A DNA stretch of 18,771 nucleotides from JAZDLX01 sp964538455 (GTDB lineage Bacteria > Electryoneota > Electryoneia > Electryoneales > Electryoneaceae), in the NCBI GenBank assembly GCA_964538455.1, contig CAZIDZ010000046.1, forward strand, positions 1 through 18,771. The letters run 5' to 3'. How positions within the stretch are numbered: the first letter of the stretch is position 1; the number at the start of each line of letters is the position of its first letter. Shown here piece after piece: positions 1 to 6,799 of this stretch. Position numbers and translations under genes: made by a program. Under the pieces are notes generated by a model. It was not told the DNA's origin. It was given only the letters and a program-made list of their open reading frames with translations, and did no database searches.

Positions 1-1010
1 CTCCCACCGTACTGCTGTTCGTAATACTTCTGGTATTCCCCGCTGCGCACCCGGTCCGACCACTCGCGGTGATCCAGGTACCATTGGATCGTCAGCGGCA
101 ACGCCTGCTCGAAGGTGTGCGATGGTGTCCAGCCCAGTTCGTGCTCGATTTTCGACGCGTCAATGGCGTATCGGCGATCGTGCCCCGGACGATCGGTGAC
201 AAATTGGATAAGCGTGTCCGATTTGTCTAAGTGCTTGAGAATCAGCTTGACAATCTCGATATTCGGCCACTCGTTGTGGCCGCCGATGTTGTACACCTCG
301 CCCGTTTTTCCTTTCTCCAGCGCGGTCAAAAGGGCGGCGCAGTGGTCCTCGACGTAAAGCCAGTCGCGAATGTTCATTCCGTCGCCGTACACCGGCAGTG
401 GTTTGTCCTCCAGAGCGTTGGCAACCATCAGCGGGATCAGTTTTTCCGGAAACTGGAAAGGCCCGTAGTTGTTCGAGCAGCGGGTGGTCACCACGTCCAT
501 CTTGTGCGTTTGGAAAGAGGCCCGGACGAGCATATCGGAGGCGGCCTTCGACGCGGAGTAGGGGCTGTTCGGCGCCAGAGGCGTCTCCTCGGTGAAATAC
601 CCCTCGGGACCGAGGCTGCCGTACACCTCATCGGTGGAAACGTGCAGAAACCGGATCGCCCCTCCCATGGCCCGCACCGCGTCGAGCAGCACTTGTGTGC
701 CCAGAACATTCGTGTGGATGAATGCGCCCGCGTCGAGGATGCTCCTGTCCACATGCGATTCCGCGGCGAGGTGCATCACCGCGTCCGGGTGAAACTTATC
801 GAACGCAGCGTCGACCGCTTCACGATCGGCGATGTCCGCGTGGACAAACCTGTACCGTGGATTCTGCTCAGCATCGGCCAGGTTCTCCAGGTTCCCCGCG
901 TACGTCAGCGCATCCAGGTTGAGCACATTCCAGTCGGGGCGTTCCCGCAATAGATAATGGACGAGGTTTGAACCGATGAAACCCGCCCCACCGGTTACTA
1001 TGACGTTCAT
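1..1010 (-). CDS. rfbB: dTDP-glucose 4,6-dehydratase (3' end beyond window)
   Basis: Converts dTDP-glucose to dTDP-4-keto-6-deoxyglucose, the second step of dTDP-L-rhamnose and related deoxysugar synthesis, in the cytoplasm. The minus-strand frame opens at the ATG at 1010-1008 and stays open for 335 full codons to the left edge, where the family's usual C-terminal EQQYGG-like ending is reached, so only a few residues are probably missing. The N-terminus MNVIVTGGAGFIGSN is the Rossmann NAD-binding motif. The RmlB-specific triad Thr126-Asp127-Glu128 lies in HVSTDEVYG, and the catalytic pair is Tyr151 and Lys155 in YSASK. It diverges from the rfbC-type gene across a 199-bp gap. rfbA and rfbD are not in view and may lie to the left. 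The family assignment is very secure; the final sugar is not determined. Confidence 0.95.
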   Translation of the reverse strand, partial: MNVIVTGGAGFIGSNLVHYLLRERPDWNVLNLDALTYAGNLENLADAEQNPRYRFVHADIADREAVDAAFDKFHPDAVMHLAAESHVDRSILDAGAFIHTNVLGTQVLLDAVRAMGGAIRFLHVSTDEVYGSLGPEGYFTEETPLAPNSPYSASKAASDMLVRASFQTHKMDVVTTRCSNNYGPFQFPEKLIPLMVANALEDKPLPVYGDGMNIRDWLYVEDHCAALLTALEKGKTGEVYNIGGHNEWPNIEIVKLILKHLDKSDTLIQFVTDRPGHDRRYAIDASKIEHELGWTPSHTFEQALPLTIQWYLDHREWSDRVRSGEYQKYYEQQYGG

Positions 1011-1124
1011 GATGAGCTACCCTGGGTTTGGTGGACGCGGACAAGATAGGATTGCCCCGCCCACCGCGCCAGAGTCTTCTCCCGTCGCGGTCCAGCCCAT
1101 CGCGTGAGGAGCCAGCGAGATTTA

Positions 1125-1153
1125 TTGGAGACCGGGAGCGCGTGCTCTATTTT
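1125..1153 (+). promoter_or_regulatory. Weak sigma70-like promoter candidate for the rfbC unit
   Basis: TTGGAG at 1125-1130 and TATTTT at 1148-1153 are separated by 17 bases, the ideal spacing. They match the -35 and -10 consensus at three and four of six positions. Transcription would begin about 50 bases before the GTG start at 1210. The match is weak and such pairs arise by chance. Confidence 0.25.
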
Positions 1154-1198
1154 ATCGGCACTTGGTTGTTATGTTCCGCACTTGCAACGGCGTAAAGC

Positions 1199-1205
1199 GG
1201 AGGAG
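1199..1205 (+). promoter_or_regulatory. Ribosome-binding site deciding the rfbC GTG start
   Basis: GGAGGAG ends four bases before the GTG at 1210, and its first GGAGG is six bases away. Neither upstream ATG in the same frame (1162, 1171) has a comparable purine-rich site. This supports a GTG start and a 176-residue product. Confidence 0.7.
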
Positions 1206-1209
1206 AGCA

Positions 1210-1740
1210 GTGCTGTTCAATCAGACGGACCTGGAAGGTGCGTACCTCATCGAGCTGCAGCAGCACGAGGACGAACGGGGCTATTTCGCGCGCGCCTTCT
1301 GCGAGCGTGAATTCGCCGAGCACGGCCTCGTGAACCGGTACGTGCAGTGCAACATGTCCGGGAATCCGAAAAAGGGGACCTTGCGGGGTATGCACTATCA
1401 GCTCCCGCCCCACGAAGAGGTGAAACTGGTTCGCTGCATCCGTGGAACGATCTGGGACTGTATCATCGACCTCCGCCCGGAGAGCCCGACATACAAGCAG
1501 TGGCGCGGATTTGAGTTGAGCGCGGAGAATAGGGCGATGCTTTACGTTCCCAGGGGATTCGCGCACAGCTATCTGACCCTTTCCGACGACACCGAGGTCT
1601 TCTACATGGTATCGGCGTTCTATGCTCCCGGCGCGGAACGGGGAATTCGCTACAACGATCCGGCGTTCAAGATCGACTGGCCGGTTCCCATCGAGGTCAT
1701 TTCGGAAAAAGACGCTAACCATCCCGACTGGAGCGAATAA
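1210..1740 (+). CDS. rfbC: dTDP-4-dehydrorhamnose 3,5-epimerase family protein
   Basis: A cupin-fold epimerase that inverts C3 and C5 of a 4-keto-6-deoxy sugar nucleotide, normally dTDP-4-keto-6-deoxyglucose on the way to dTDP-rhamnose. From the GTG start the product is 176 residues, typical for RmlC. The family's hallmark residues are visible: the catalytic His in LRGMHYQ, the Tyr pair in FYMVSAFYAP, and Asp in YNDPAFKIDWP, with the VPRGFAH loop. The start was chosen because a strong GGAGGAG precedes the GTG and the resulting N-terminus (DLEGAYLIEL, then HEDERGYF) matches family openings; an ATG at 1162 would add 16 unlikely residues. The next gene begins 3 bp after the stop. Because rfbF and two SDRs follow, a CDP-linked substrate is also possible. 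Confidence 0.9.
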   Translation: MLFNQTDLEGAYLIELQQHEDERGYFARAFCEREFAEHGLVNRYVQCNMSGNPKKGTLRGMHYQLPPHEEVKLVRCIRGTIWDCIIDLRPESPTYKQWRGFELSAENRAMLYVPRGFAHSYLTLSDDTEVFYMVSAFYAPGAERGIRYNDPAFKIDWPVPIEVISEKDANHPDWSE

Positions 1741-1743
1741 TCC

Positions 1744-2676
1744 ATGAAGGTACTGGTCACAGGAGGGTGCGGATTTATCGGCTCCGCCGTGGTCCGGGCG
1801 CTCGCCGCGCGGGGGGACGAGGTGACGGTGGCGGACGTTCCCGGCGCCAAGGACGATCGCATCCGTGACGTTGCGAAAGAGGTCAGCCGGGTGGACCTGG
1901 ACGTCACCGACTACGGCGCCGCGCGTCAGCTCGTGGCCGCGGAACGCCCGGAGGCAGTTATCCATCTCGCCTGGTACGCCGTTCCCGGCAAATACCCGTC
2001 TTCACCCGAAAACGTGCCCTTTATCGGGGCGACCCTGAACCTGATGCAGGCGTCGGCGTCGGCCGGAGTGAAAAAATGGATCGGGATCGGCACCTGCTTC
2101 GAGTACGACTTCGAGAACGGCTGGATGCATGAGGCGAGCCCGACGAAGCCCGCCAGCCTGTATGCAGCTTCGAAACTCGCGACCTTCACCGCTGCGGTGA
2201 AACTCGCGGAAAACCTCGAACTCCCCATGGCCTGGGTCCGCTTCTTCTATCAATACGGCCCGTGGGAGCATCCGGAGCGGCTGGTCGCGTCCGTGACCCG
2301 GAAGCTGCTCAAAGGCGAGAAGGCGCAGGCGTCGTCAGGCGAACAGGTGCGCGATTTCCTGCATGTGGACGATGATGCCTCCGGGGTGCTGGCGGTGCTC
2401 GACAGCGACTTGGCCGGAGCCGTCAACGTCGGCAGCGGCGTGCCCTCCACGGTGCGCCAAATCGTGGAAACGATCGGGGAGTTGACCGGGCGCGGGGAGC
2501 TGATCGACCTCGGCGCGTATCAACCGCGGCCGGACGATCCGCCGATGGTCGTCGCAGACAACCGGAAACTCCGCACCGCGACAGGCTGGAAGCCCCGCTA
2601 CGATTTGCGGAGCGGGCTGGCGGACACCGTCGAGTGGTGGCGGAAACGACTCGCCGAGACCGGAGAGCTCGCCTGA
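1744..2676 (+). CDS. NAD(P)-dependent extended SDR, sugar-nucleotide epimerase/reductase
   Basis: A 310-residue extended short-chain dehydrogenase/reductase. The Rossmann motif VTGGCGFIGSAV sits at residues 5-16, the catalytic pair is Tyr140 and Lys144 in LYAASK, and Thr117-Cys118 in GIGTCFEYD occupy the usual Ser/Thr catalytic region. The segment HLAWYAVPGKY followed by GTCFEYD resembles reductases that act on CDP- or dTDP-4-keto-6-deoxy sugars, such as RfbJ-like CDP-abequose synthases. That assignment rests on remembered family resemblance, so the substrate is uncertain. The ATG lies 3 bp after the rfbC stop, with GGAG about ten bases upstream, so the two genes are almost certainly co-transcribed. 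The rfbF gene follows after 109 bp. Confidence 0.85.
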   Translation: MKVLVTGGCGFIGSAVVRALAARGDEVTVADVPGAKDDRIRDVAKEVSRVDLDVTDYGAARQLVAAERPEAVIHLAWYAVPGKYPSSPENVPFIGATLNLMQASASAGVKKWIGIGTCFEYDFENGWMHEASPTKPASLYAASKLATFTAAVKLAENLELPMAWVRFFYQYGPWEHPERLVASVTRKLLKGEKAQASSGEQVRDFLHVDDDASGVLAVLDSDLAGAVNVGSGVPSTVRQIVETIGELTGRGELIDLGAYQPRPDDPPMVVADNRKLRTATGWKPRYDLRSGLADTVEWWRKRLAETGELA

Positions 2677-2785
2677 CCGGGAGCGGTTGATTAAGGGCGT
2701 CAAGGGGAACCATGCGTGTGATTCCCGACAAGATTTCCCTTCCCCGGACGGTGCAGTTTCGGGGAGGCGAGCCGAGGAGAGAACG

Positions 2786-3556
2786 ATGAAAACAGTCATC
2801 CTCGCGGGCGGAATGGGCACGCGGCTGTCCGAGGAGACCGCAATCAGGCCCAAGCCGATGGTCGAGATCGGCGGGAAGCCGATGCTCTGGCACATCATGA
2901 ATATCTATGCCGCCGCCGGGTTTGACGAATTTGTCATTGCGCTTGGCTACAAGGGCGAAGCGATCAAAGAGTACTTCCTCGCTTTTCACGCGCTGAACTC
3001 CAACCTCACAGTCAATCTGGGATCGGGAGAGGTGACCGTCCTGGATGGCAAGCGTCCCGACTGGACGGTGCATCTCGTCGACACCGGCGCCGACGTGATG
3101 ACCGGCGGGCGGATCAAACGGCTCGCGGAAAGGCTGCGGGAGAAGACGTTCCTGCTCACCTACGGGGACGGCGTCGCCGATCTCGATGTGCGAAAAGTCG
3201 TAGATTTTCATCGCTCTCACGGAAAATTGTGCACCGTCACCGCCGTGCATATGCCGTCGCGTTTCGGGGCGTTCGATCTGGCCGAAGACAGCCGGGTCGA
3301 AAAGTTCCGTGAGAAAAGCCGCGCGGACGGAGACTGGATCAACGGTGGCTTCTTCGTCTGTGAACCCGGCGTGCTCGAGCTGATCGACGGCGACGATACC
3401 GTGTGGGAGCGCGATCCGCTGGAAAAACTCGCCGCCGCAGGGGAGCTGATGGCCTACCGCCACGAGGGATTCTGGTTCGCCATGGATTCCCTCCGCGAGA
3501 AAAACGAGTTGGAAAAAATGTGGGGCAGCGGTGCGGCGCCCTGGAAGGTTTGGTGA
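2786..3556 (+). CDS. rfbF: Glucose-1-phosphate cytidylyltransferase
   Basis: Makes CDP-glucose from glucose 1-phosphate and CTP, the entry step to CDP-linked deoxysugars. The product is 256 residues, the normal size. It shows the nucleotidyltransferase opening VILAGGMGTRLSEET followed by RPKPMVEIGGKPMLWHIM, the metal-binding Asp128 in YGDGVADLD, and the substrate-site segment WINGGFFVCEPG. Met at 2786 was chosen because GAGGAGAG lies just upstream and the product starts at the family's usual MKTVILAGG; an in-frame ATG at 2687 would add 33 atypical residues. A CDP-glucose 4,6-dehydratase normally accompanies this enzyme but is not recognised in the window. The next gene starts 4 bp after the stop. 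Confidence 0.95.
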   Translation: MKTVILAGGMGTRLSEETAIRPKPMVEIGGKPMLWHIMNIYAAAGFDEFVIALGYKGEAIKEYFLAFHALNSNLTVNLGSGEVTVLDGKRPDWTVHLVDTGADVMTGGRIKRLAERLREKTFLLTYGDGVADLDVRKVVDFHRSHGKLCTVTAVHMPSRFGAFDLAEDSRVEKFREKSRADGDWINGGFFVCEPGVLELIDGDDTVWERDPLEKLAAAGELMAYRHEGFWFAMDSLREKNELEKMWGSGAAPWKVW

Positions 3557-3560
3557 GGGG

Positions 3561-4613
3561 ATGCGCGTCCTCGTTACCGGCAATCTCGGGTACGTTGGAT
3601 CGGTGATGACCCCGATGCTGGCTGAGCGCGGCCACGAAGTCATCGGGCACGACACCGGCTACTTTCGCGATTGCCTGCTCTATCCACCCTCTGGAACACA
3701 TCTCGCCGCGCAACACTTCGGAGACATCCGCGAGCTCGATCCGGCGCTGCTTGACGGAGTAGACGCAATTGTGCATCTCGCGGCGCTCTCCAACGATCCC
3801 ATGGGGGAGCTGGATCCCGGGTTGACGAAAAAGATCAACACGGATGCCACGCGGAGGCTGGCGACACTGGCGAAGGAAAAACGCGTCGAGCGGTTTGTCT
3901 TCGCTTCCTCCTGCTCGATCTATGGGGCCAGCGAGGAGACTGCGTTGACGGAAGACGCGCCGATGAACCCGCTGACTGCCTACGCCCGCTCAAAGGTGGA
4001 TGTGGAGAATCTGCTCGGCGAAATAGCGGATGATGAATTCAGCCCCACCTTCCTGAGAAACGCCACCGCGTATGGTCTCAGCCCCCGGCCGCGGCTCGAT
4101 GTCGCGGTCAACAACCTCACCGGGTGGGGTTTTGCCACGGGCAAGGTGAAGCTGCTCTCCGACGGGCGCGCCTGGCGGCCGATGGTGCACGTTGCGGATA
4201 TGGGTCTCGCCGTTTGCGAAACGCTCGCCGCCCCTCGCGAACGCGTTCACAACTTGGCGATCAATGTCGGAGATGAGGCGGAGAATTACCAGATTCGAAC
4301 CGTTGCCGAGATCGTCGCCGAGACGATTCCGGACACGGAAGTGACTTTTGCCGAGGGGGCTTCCGCGGACTCACGAACCTACAACGTTTCGTTCGCCAGG
4401 ATTCGCAGCCTGCTCCCCGGCTTCAGGCCGCGGTGGACCGTCCGCAAGGGCGTAGCGGAACTCGTGAACGCCTTCAGCGAGCACCAATTGACGGATGAAA
4501 TGTTTCGCAGTCGGTTGTTCATCCGGCTGAAACAATTGCAGTATTTGATGTCAGAGAATCGGCTCGACAAGGAGTTGCGCTGGATATCGAAGGGTTTGGC
4601 GGGAAAGGCCTGA
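3561..4613 (+). CDS. NAD-dependent epimerase/dehydratase, extended SDR
   Basis: A 350-residue extended SDR. The Rossmann motif VTGNLGYVGSVM is at residues 5-16, SSCSIYG near residue 117 supplies the catalytic Ser, and the Tyr141/Lys145 pair lies in YARSK. ALSNDPMGEL and NATAYGLSPRPRLD are typical of COG0451 sugar-nucleotide epimerases or dehydratases found beside rfbF in polysaccharide clusters. The start at 3561 was chosen because it begins directly with MRVLVTG; the frame opens upstream at 3531 but that segment lies inside rfbF. The gap to rfbF is 4 bp, indicating translational coupling. It might perform the CDP-glucose dehydratase step or a later epimerisation, but the sequence alone does not settle this. 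Confidence 0.85.
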   Translation: MRVLVTGNLGYVGSVMTPMLAERGHEVIGHDTGYFRDCLLYPPSGTHLAAQHFGDIRELDPALLDGVDAIVHLAALSNDPMGELDPGLTKKINTDATRRLATLAKEKRVERFVFASSCSIYGASEETALTEDAPMNPLTAYARSKVDVENLLGEIADDEFSPTFLRNATAYGLSPRPRLDVAVNNLTGWGFATGKVKLLSDGRAWRPMVHVADMGLAVCETLAAPRERVHNLAINVGDEAENYQIRTVAEIVAETIPDTEVTFAEGASADSRTYNVSFARIRSLLPGFRPRWTVRKGVAELVNAFSEHQLTDEMFRSRLFIRLKQLQYLMSENRLDKELRWISKGLAGKA

Positions 4614-4678
4614 TCCCCTCCTGATGCCGCGCTGCGATAAACTGTGGATGTGCTCACAAAACCTGCACGGAGAGGAAC

Positions 4679-5989
4679 ATGCGTGTAGCTGTTGTCGGAA
4701 CCGGGTATGTCGGGTTGGTGGCGGGCGCCTGCTTTGCCACGACCGGCAACCACGTCACCTGCGTGGATATTGACCAAAGCAAGATCGGGAAATTGCGCAA
4801 GGGCGAGCTGCCCATCTACGAACCTGGACTCGAGGAAATCGTGGAAGACGGCGTTAAGAAGGAACGCCTGTTTTTCACTACGGATCTCTCCACCGCCGTG
4901 AAGGAGAGCGAGATCATCGTCATCGCGGTGGGAACCCCCCCAAACGAGGACGGCAGCGCCGATTTGCAGCATGTGCTTGAAGTCGCCCGGGGAATCGGGA
5001 AGGCGATGGACGGCTTCAAGGTCGTCGTGGACAAATCCACAGTGCCGGTAGGGACGGCGAAGAAAGTGAAGGAGGAGATCAGCCGGCACACCAAGCACGA
5101 TGTGGCTGTCGTCAGCAATCCGGAATTTCTCAAGGAGGGGGACGCGGTCAACGATTTCCTGAAGCCGAACCGGGTGGTAGTCGGTTCGGACGACGAGCGG
5201 GCGAAGGAGATGGTCGACCGGCTGTATCGCCCCTTCGTGCGCACCGGGGCTCCCATCATCCACATGGACGTCGTCTCGGCGGAGCTCACCAAATACGCCG
5301 CGAATTCCTTTCTTGCGACAAAAATCAGTTTCATGAACGAACTCTCCCGCCTCTGCGAGAAGGTGGGCGCGGACATCGAATCGGTGCGCATGGGCATCAG
5401 CATCGATCCACGCATCGGCAAACATTTCCTCTTCGCCGGTGCCGGGTATGGCGGGTCATGCTTTCCCAAAGACGTCAAGGCGATCCTGCGTACTGCCCGT
5501 GAAATCGAGAGCGATTTGAAAATCATCGCCGCCGCAGAAAATGTGAACGACGAGCAAAAAGGGGTGCTTTTCAAGAAAATCTCCCGGCACTACGGCGGCA
5601 ATCTGGAAGGAAAAACCATTGCCCTTTGGGGATTGGCTTTCAAACCGCGCACCGACGATATGAGGGAGGCTCCTTCGATCGTGCTGATCGAGGACCTGTT
5701 GCGTGCCGGGGCGCTGGTTCGGGTGCACGATCCCGAGGCGATGCATGTCGCGAAGAGGATTTTCGAGAAGCGAATCACCTACTGCGATACCGAATACGAG
5801 GCCTGTAACGGCGCGGACGCTCTCGTGCTGGTGACCGAATGGCAGGATTACCGCACCCCGGAGTTCGACCGGCTTGCCGCGTTGCTTGAGGACAAAGTAG
5901 TGTTCGACGGCAGAAACATCTGGAACGTCAAATACGTGGAAAAGGCCGGGCTCGCGTATTACGGAATCGGACGAAACGTCGGCAGATGA
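4679..5989 (+). CDS. ugd: UDP-glucose 6-dehydrogenase
   Basis: Oxidises UDP-glucose to UDP-glucuronate with two NAD+, supplying acidic sugar for capsule, exopolysaccharide or lipopolysaccharide. At 436 residues it has the usual length. The NAD-binding motif VVGTGYVGLVAGACFA is at the N-terminus, the central linker contains ELTKYAANSFLATKISFMNE, and the catalytic Cys261 sits in GYGGSCFPKD. The C-terminal UDP-binding domain includes LWGLAFKPRTDDMREAPS. GGAGAGGA a few bases upstream supports the ATG. It lies 65 bp after the second SDR and is probably the last gene of the sugar operon. Homologous UDP-N-acetyl-sugar dehydrogenases exist, but the GGSCFPKD and FKPRTDDMREAP sequences favour UDP-glucose. 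Confidence 0.95.
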   Translation: MRVAVVGTGYVGLVAGACFATTGNHVTCVDIDQSKIGKLRKGELPIYEPGLEEIVEDGVKKERLFFTTDLSTAVKESEIIVIAVGTPPNEDGSADLQHVLEVARGIGKAMDGFKVVVDKSTVPVGTAKKVKEEISRHTKHDVAVVSNPEFLKEGDAVNDFLKPNRVVVGSDDERAKEMVDRLYRPFVRTGAPIIHMDVVSAELTKYAANSFLATKISFMNELSRLCEKVGADIESVRMGISIDPRIGKHFLFAGAGYGGSCFPKDVKAILRTAREIESDLKIIAAAENVNDEQKGVLFKKISRHYGGNLEGKTIALWGLAFKPRTDDMREAPSIVLIEDLLRAGALVRVHDPEAMHVAKRIFEKRITYCDTEYEACNGADALVLVTEWQDYRTPEFDRLAALLEDKVVFDGRNIWNVKYVEKAGLAYYGIGRNVGR

Positions 5990-6151
5990 TGCCTGGTATT
6001 CCACCGCTTCACGGCCGTTTCCGACGCTGGAGACACCTTTGCTTCGGATGTTCGCGGAGCGCACGCAACTATGAGCATCTCTGTCTCCACGAACGGCAAA
6101 GATTTGCGATCCTCTCAATTTCCGATAATCTTCAGTATATCAAGGGATTAA

Positions 6152-6180
6152 AGGCCGGATCGTGGACGAGGGGCCGGCCT
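6152..6180. terminator. Perfect 7-bp inverted repeat, possible terminator after ugd
   Basis: AGGCCGG at 6152-6158 and CCGGCCT at 6174-6180 can pair perfectly around a 15-base loop, about 160 bp after the ugd stop. No T-run follows, so it does not meet the usual criteria for an intrinsic terminator. It could still be a 3'-end stabilising hairpin. Confidence 0.25.
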
Positions 6181-6394
6181 CCTCTCTCGCTTCAAGTTCG
6201 TGGAATACGCCGTATTCGCTGTGCGACCCGAGTCTTCTTCACTCAAATCATAAAAAACCAAGGCTCTCCTAACCCGCACTTTTTTGTGAAAGGTGAGCTG
6301 CGTCACTTCATTCTCCCCTTGTTGCATGTTCTAATTGGGCGTTAGGTTTAAGTACTTCCTGGTGATCTCCACGTGCTCATGAGTGCTGGGGGAA

Positions 6395-6410
6395 CAACCC
6401 TTCCGGGTTG
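6395..6410. other. Stem-loop, 6-bp perfect stem with TTCC loop
   Basis: CAACCC at 6395-6400 pairs with GGGTTG at 6405-6410 around TTCC. GAA before and TTC after could extend the stem past a one-base bulge. It lies about 90 bp before the first gene of the envelope operon. It could be part of the leader RNA or a small repeated palindrome. Confidence 0.35.
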
Positions 6411-6469
6411 ATTCGCTTCTTCGTATGGTTTCAAGCCTGTGAAAGAGAAGTTTCTTCCGCCTCGATAGT

Positions 6470-6499
6470 GTTCCGTAAAGGGACAGATTTGGGGTCAGG
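6470..6499. repeat. G-rich motif resembling a dispersed intergenic repeat
   Basis: The segment contains AAAGGGACAGATTTGGGGTC. From memory, similar GGGACAGATTTGGGGTC strings recur between genes in other bacterial genomes, sometimes near REP-type transposases; I cannot verify this without a search. Its GGGG at 6491-6494 lies five bases before the ATG at 6500 and so doubles as the probable ribosome-binding site. Confidence 0.3.
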
Positions 6500-6799
6500 A
6501 TGACATTTCGTGCTTGGTTGCTTCTGCTGTTGACCTTGTTTGTTTTCTCAACGCTGAATGCAGATGCCGGAGATGTGAAGCTCATCGTTGAGGGGACTTC
6601 CTACGCCGGCAGGGCGCATCCTGACTCTGCGCATGCGGATGCCATCGTCGCGTCCCAAATCGAGGCGCTTCAGAAACTCGGCGTGCTGCTTGACCCGCTC
6701 TCCGTGCTCACGGGTTCGCAACGTGCGGAATGGGTCGGCGCGAGGCTCACTTCTCGCCTGCTGACAGATCCGGAATATGTTGACCTCGGCTTCACCTGA
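6500..6799 (+). CDS. Exported LPP20/FlgT-like protein, N-terminal part ended by in-frame TGA
   Basis: Ninety-nine residues. A Sec signal peptide (FRAWLLLLLTLFVFSTLNADAG) is followed by VKLIVEGTSYAG, then an alternating helix with AHADAIVASQIEALQKLGV. This pattern resembles the N-terminal domain of LPP20/FlgT-type envelope proteins. The frame stops at TGA 6797-6799 and reopens at once with ATG in the same frame. The following YSVVLKAMG is just what should complete this domain. The product as written is therefore probably the truncated front half of a roughly 400-residue protein. The start is supported by GGGG five bases upstream and by the signal peptide. A short standalone protein cannot be excluded. 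Confidence 0.6.
   Translation: MTFRAWLLLLLTLFVFSTLNADAGDVKLIVEGTSYAGRAHPDSAHADAIVASQIEALQKLGVLLDPLSVLTGSQRAEWVGARLTSRLLTDPEYVDLGFT
6797..6799 (+). other. In-frame TGA interrupting an LPP20-like plus SUMF1-like protein
   Basis: Codons on both sides are in one frame, and the protein pattern runs through the stop (DPEYVDLGFT, stop, MDSYSVVLKA). No ribosome-binding site precedes the ATG at 6800. A single substitution from GGA, CGA or TGG would create it. Only a 4-bp stem (6802-6805 with 6818-6821) follows, which is no convincing selenocysteine signal. Confidence 0.7.

Larger units (their letters stand above)
1011..1209. promoter_or_regulatory. Divergent intergenic region between rfbB and rfbC
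   Basis: This 199-bp gap separates two genes transcribed away from each other, so promoters for both sugar-gene units are expected here. No long inverted repeat or clear operator is visible. On the minus strand, AGGG about ten bases before the rfbB ATG could serve as its ribosome-binding site. The existence of promoters is inferred from layout, not demonstrated. Confidence 0.5.
5990..6499. other. 510-bp non-coding region between the sugar and envelope operons
   Basis: I see no credible gene on either strand. A 119-codon frame overlapping the ugd stop has an arbitrary-looking arginine-, histidine- and cysteine-rich product without family features. The region is less GC-rich than its surroundings, with A/T runs near 6245-6290. 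It holds two inverted repeats and a G-rich motif at its right end, listed separately. The promoter of the downstream envelope operon probably lies here, but no convincing -35/-10 pair could be chosen. Confidence 0.6.

Noticed and set aside
4379..5425. 348-codon minus-strand frame
   Set aside because: It is a shadow of ugd and the end of the second SDR, both well-supported genes.
6245..6290. Intrinsic terminator near the A/T runs
   Set aside because: Only a 3-bp stem is possible beside the T-run on either strand.
5986..6345. 119-codon plus-strand frame overlapping the ugd stop by four bases
   Set aside because: The start overlap looks like coupling, but the product has no family motif, a random-looking composition rich in Arg, His and Cys, and no ribosome-binding site.
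6331..6585. 84-codon minus-strand frame opposite the start of the envelope operon
   Set aside because: It overlaps the signal-peptide coding region of the plus-strand gene and has no recognisable domain.
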